A stretch of 32,171 nucleotides of DNA from positions 1-32,171 of the forward strand of contig CAUJEF010000079.1 of assembly GCA_963169515.1 (NCBI GenBank). The letters are read 5' to 3'. Made by a program: the position numbers and the translations under genes. Under the pieces are notes generated by a model. It was not told the origin of the DNA. It was given only the letters and a program-made list of their open reading frames with translations, and made no database searches. Shown here piece by piece: positions 31,614 to 32,171 of the stretch; position 1 is the first letter of the stretch, and each line of letters begins with the position of its first letter. The DNA is from Bdellovibrionota bacterium (lineage in GTDB: Bacteria; Bdellovibrionota; Bdellovibrionia; Bdellovibrionales; JAEYZS01).

Positions 31614-32171
31614 TTAATTGAACTCAAATTCGAGCTTGTTATCTTTAAGGTCCACAGTGATTTCGCCGCCAGCCTCTAGTTTTCCGAAAAGAACTTCATC
31701 CACAAGCGGTTTTTTAATGTGTTCTTGTATGGCGCGTGCCATCGGACGGGCGCCATAGGCCTTATCATAACCCTTTTCCATAAGCCATTTTTTCGCCTCT
31801 TGGGTCACATTCAAATCGACCTTTTTCTTTTTTAATTTCTCCTGAAGTTCAATAATGAATTTTTCGACAATGCGATAGATTACATCATCTGTGAGGTGTG
31901 AAAATTGAATAATGCTGTCTAAACGGTTTAAAAACTCAGGGCTGAACTGAGATTTGATTGCATCCAACGAGTAAGAATTCAAAGTGTCTTTATGCAATCC
32001 AATTTGGTTTTTTGATAATTCACGGGCACCACTGTTTGTTGTCATGATTAAGATCACATTTCTGAAGTCTGCGGTTTTTCCGTTTGAATCCGTCAAACGA
32101 CCGCTATCCATGACTTGTAATAAAATGTTGATTAAATCGGGGTGGGCCTTTTCAATTTCGTCCATTAATAA
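31614..32171 (-). CDS. clpA: ATP-dependent Clp protease ATP-binding subunit ClpA, 3' part
   Basis: The last 185 residues are present; the gene continues beyond the right edge. It opens in the second AAA+ domain at the Walker B segment (LLMDEIEKAHPDLINILLQV), then the sensor 1 region (DFRNVILIMTTNSGARELSK), SQFSPEFLNRLDSIIQFSHL with the arginine finger, and the C-terminal D2 small domain (GYDKAYGARPMARAIQEHIK). These match ClpA more than ClpB or ClpC. ClpA unfolds substrates for ClpP. A Met replaces the usual Leu just before the Walker B Asp. Confidence 0.93.
   Translation of the reverse strand, partial: LLMDEIEKAHPDLINILLQVMDSGRLTDSNGKTADFRNVILIMTTNSGARELSKNQIGLHKDTLNSYSLDAIKSQFSPEFLNRLDSIIQFSHLTDDVIYRIVEKFIIELQEKLKKKKVDLNVTQEAKKWLMEKGYDKAYGARPMARAIQEHIKKPLVDEVLFGKLEAGGEITVDLKDNKLEFEFN

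Overview
The window looks like chromosome from a Gram-negative, Bdellovibrio-like bacterium (Bdellovibrionota). This is inferred from many small secreted and lipoprotein genes, a shared lipoprotein N-terminus carrying LFNNCG, a nirK-cytochrome fusion, and the housekeeping genes at the right end. I could not run a database search, so the assignment is provisional.

Layout. The left end is the 3' part of a tRNA-His gene. An accessory stretch follows: a small secreted protein, a membrane-anchored protein joining an HNH nuclease domain to an HRDC domain, and a convergent Fic-family AMP-transferase with its own operator repeats. From 2.5 to 14.1 kb lies a copper island. An ECF sigma factor, a Cys/His-containing four-helix membrane protein (a candidate anti-sigma factor) and a CopA-type ATPase read leftward. 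A CusC/CusB/CusA-like efflux system reads rightward, followed by nirK (with a fused cytochrome c), nirV and a SCO copper chaperone. The two divergent units share a mirror-image pair of near-identical promoters (TGTCACAA, 15 bp, CGTATTAG), so the ECF factor probably controls both its own operon and the efflux operon. nirK has a separate promoter region with a Crp/Fnr-type palindrome.

From 14.1 to 22.1 kb lie four paralogous lipoproteins. Each has the same N-terminal anchor and a Pro/Thr-rich linker. Two end in a jelly-roll-like domain and two in a beta-propeller-like domain. One lies alone between two perfect 34-bp direct repeats; the other three form an operon. A PhoD-like Tat-exported phosphatase, a secreted unknown protein and a small basic secreted protein sit between them.

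From 22.1 to 26.6 kb there are two toxin-antitoxin-like pairs. Between them is a three-gene unit: PIG-L deacetylase, cardiolipin-synthase-like phospholipase D, and an endonuclease/exonuclease/phosphatase protein. The last of these appears to start at CTG. A perfect 39-bp inverted repeat follows at 26.6 kb, then a KGG-repeat stress protein and a DUF4383 membrane protein. The right end is core genome on the minus strand: an M48 lipoprotein protease, queD, pyrC, htpX and the 3' part of clpA.
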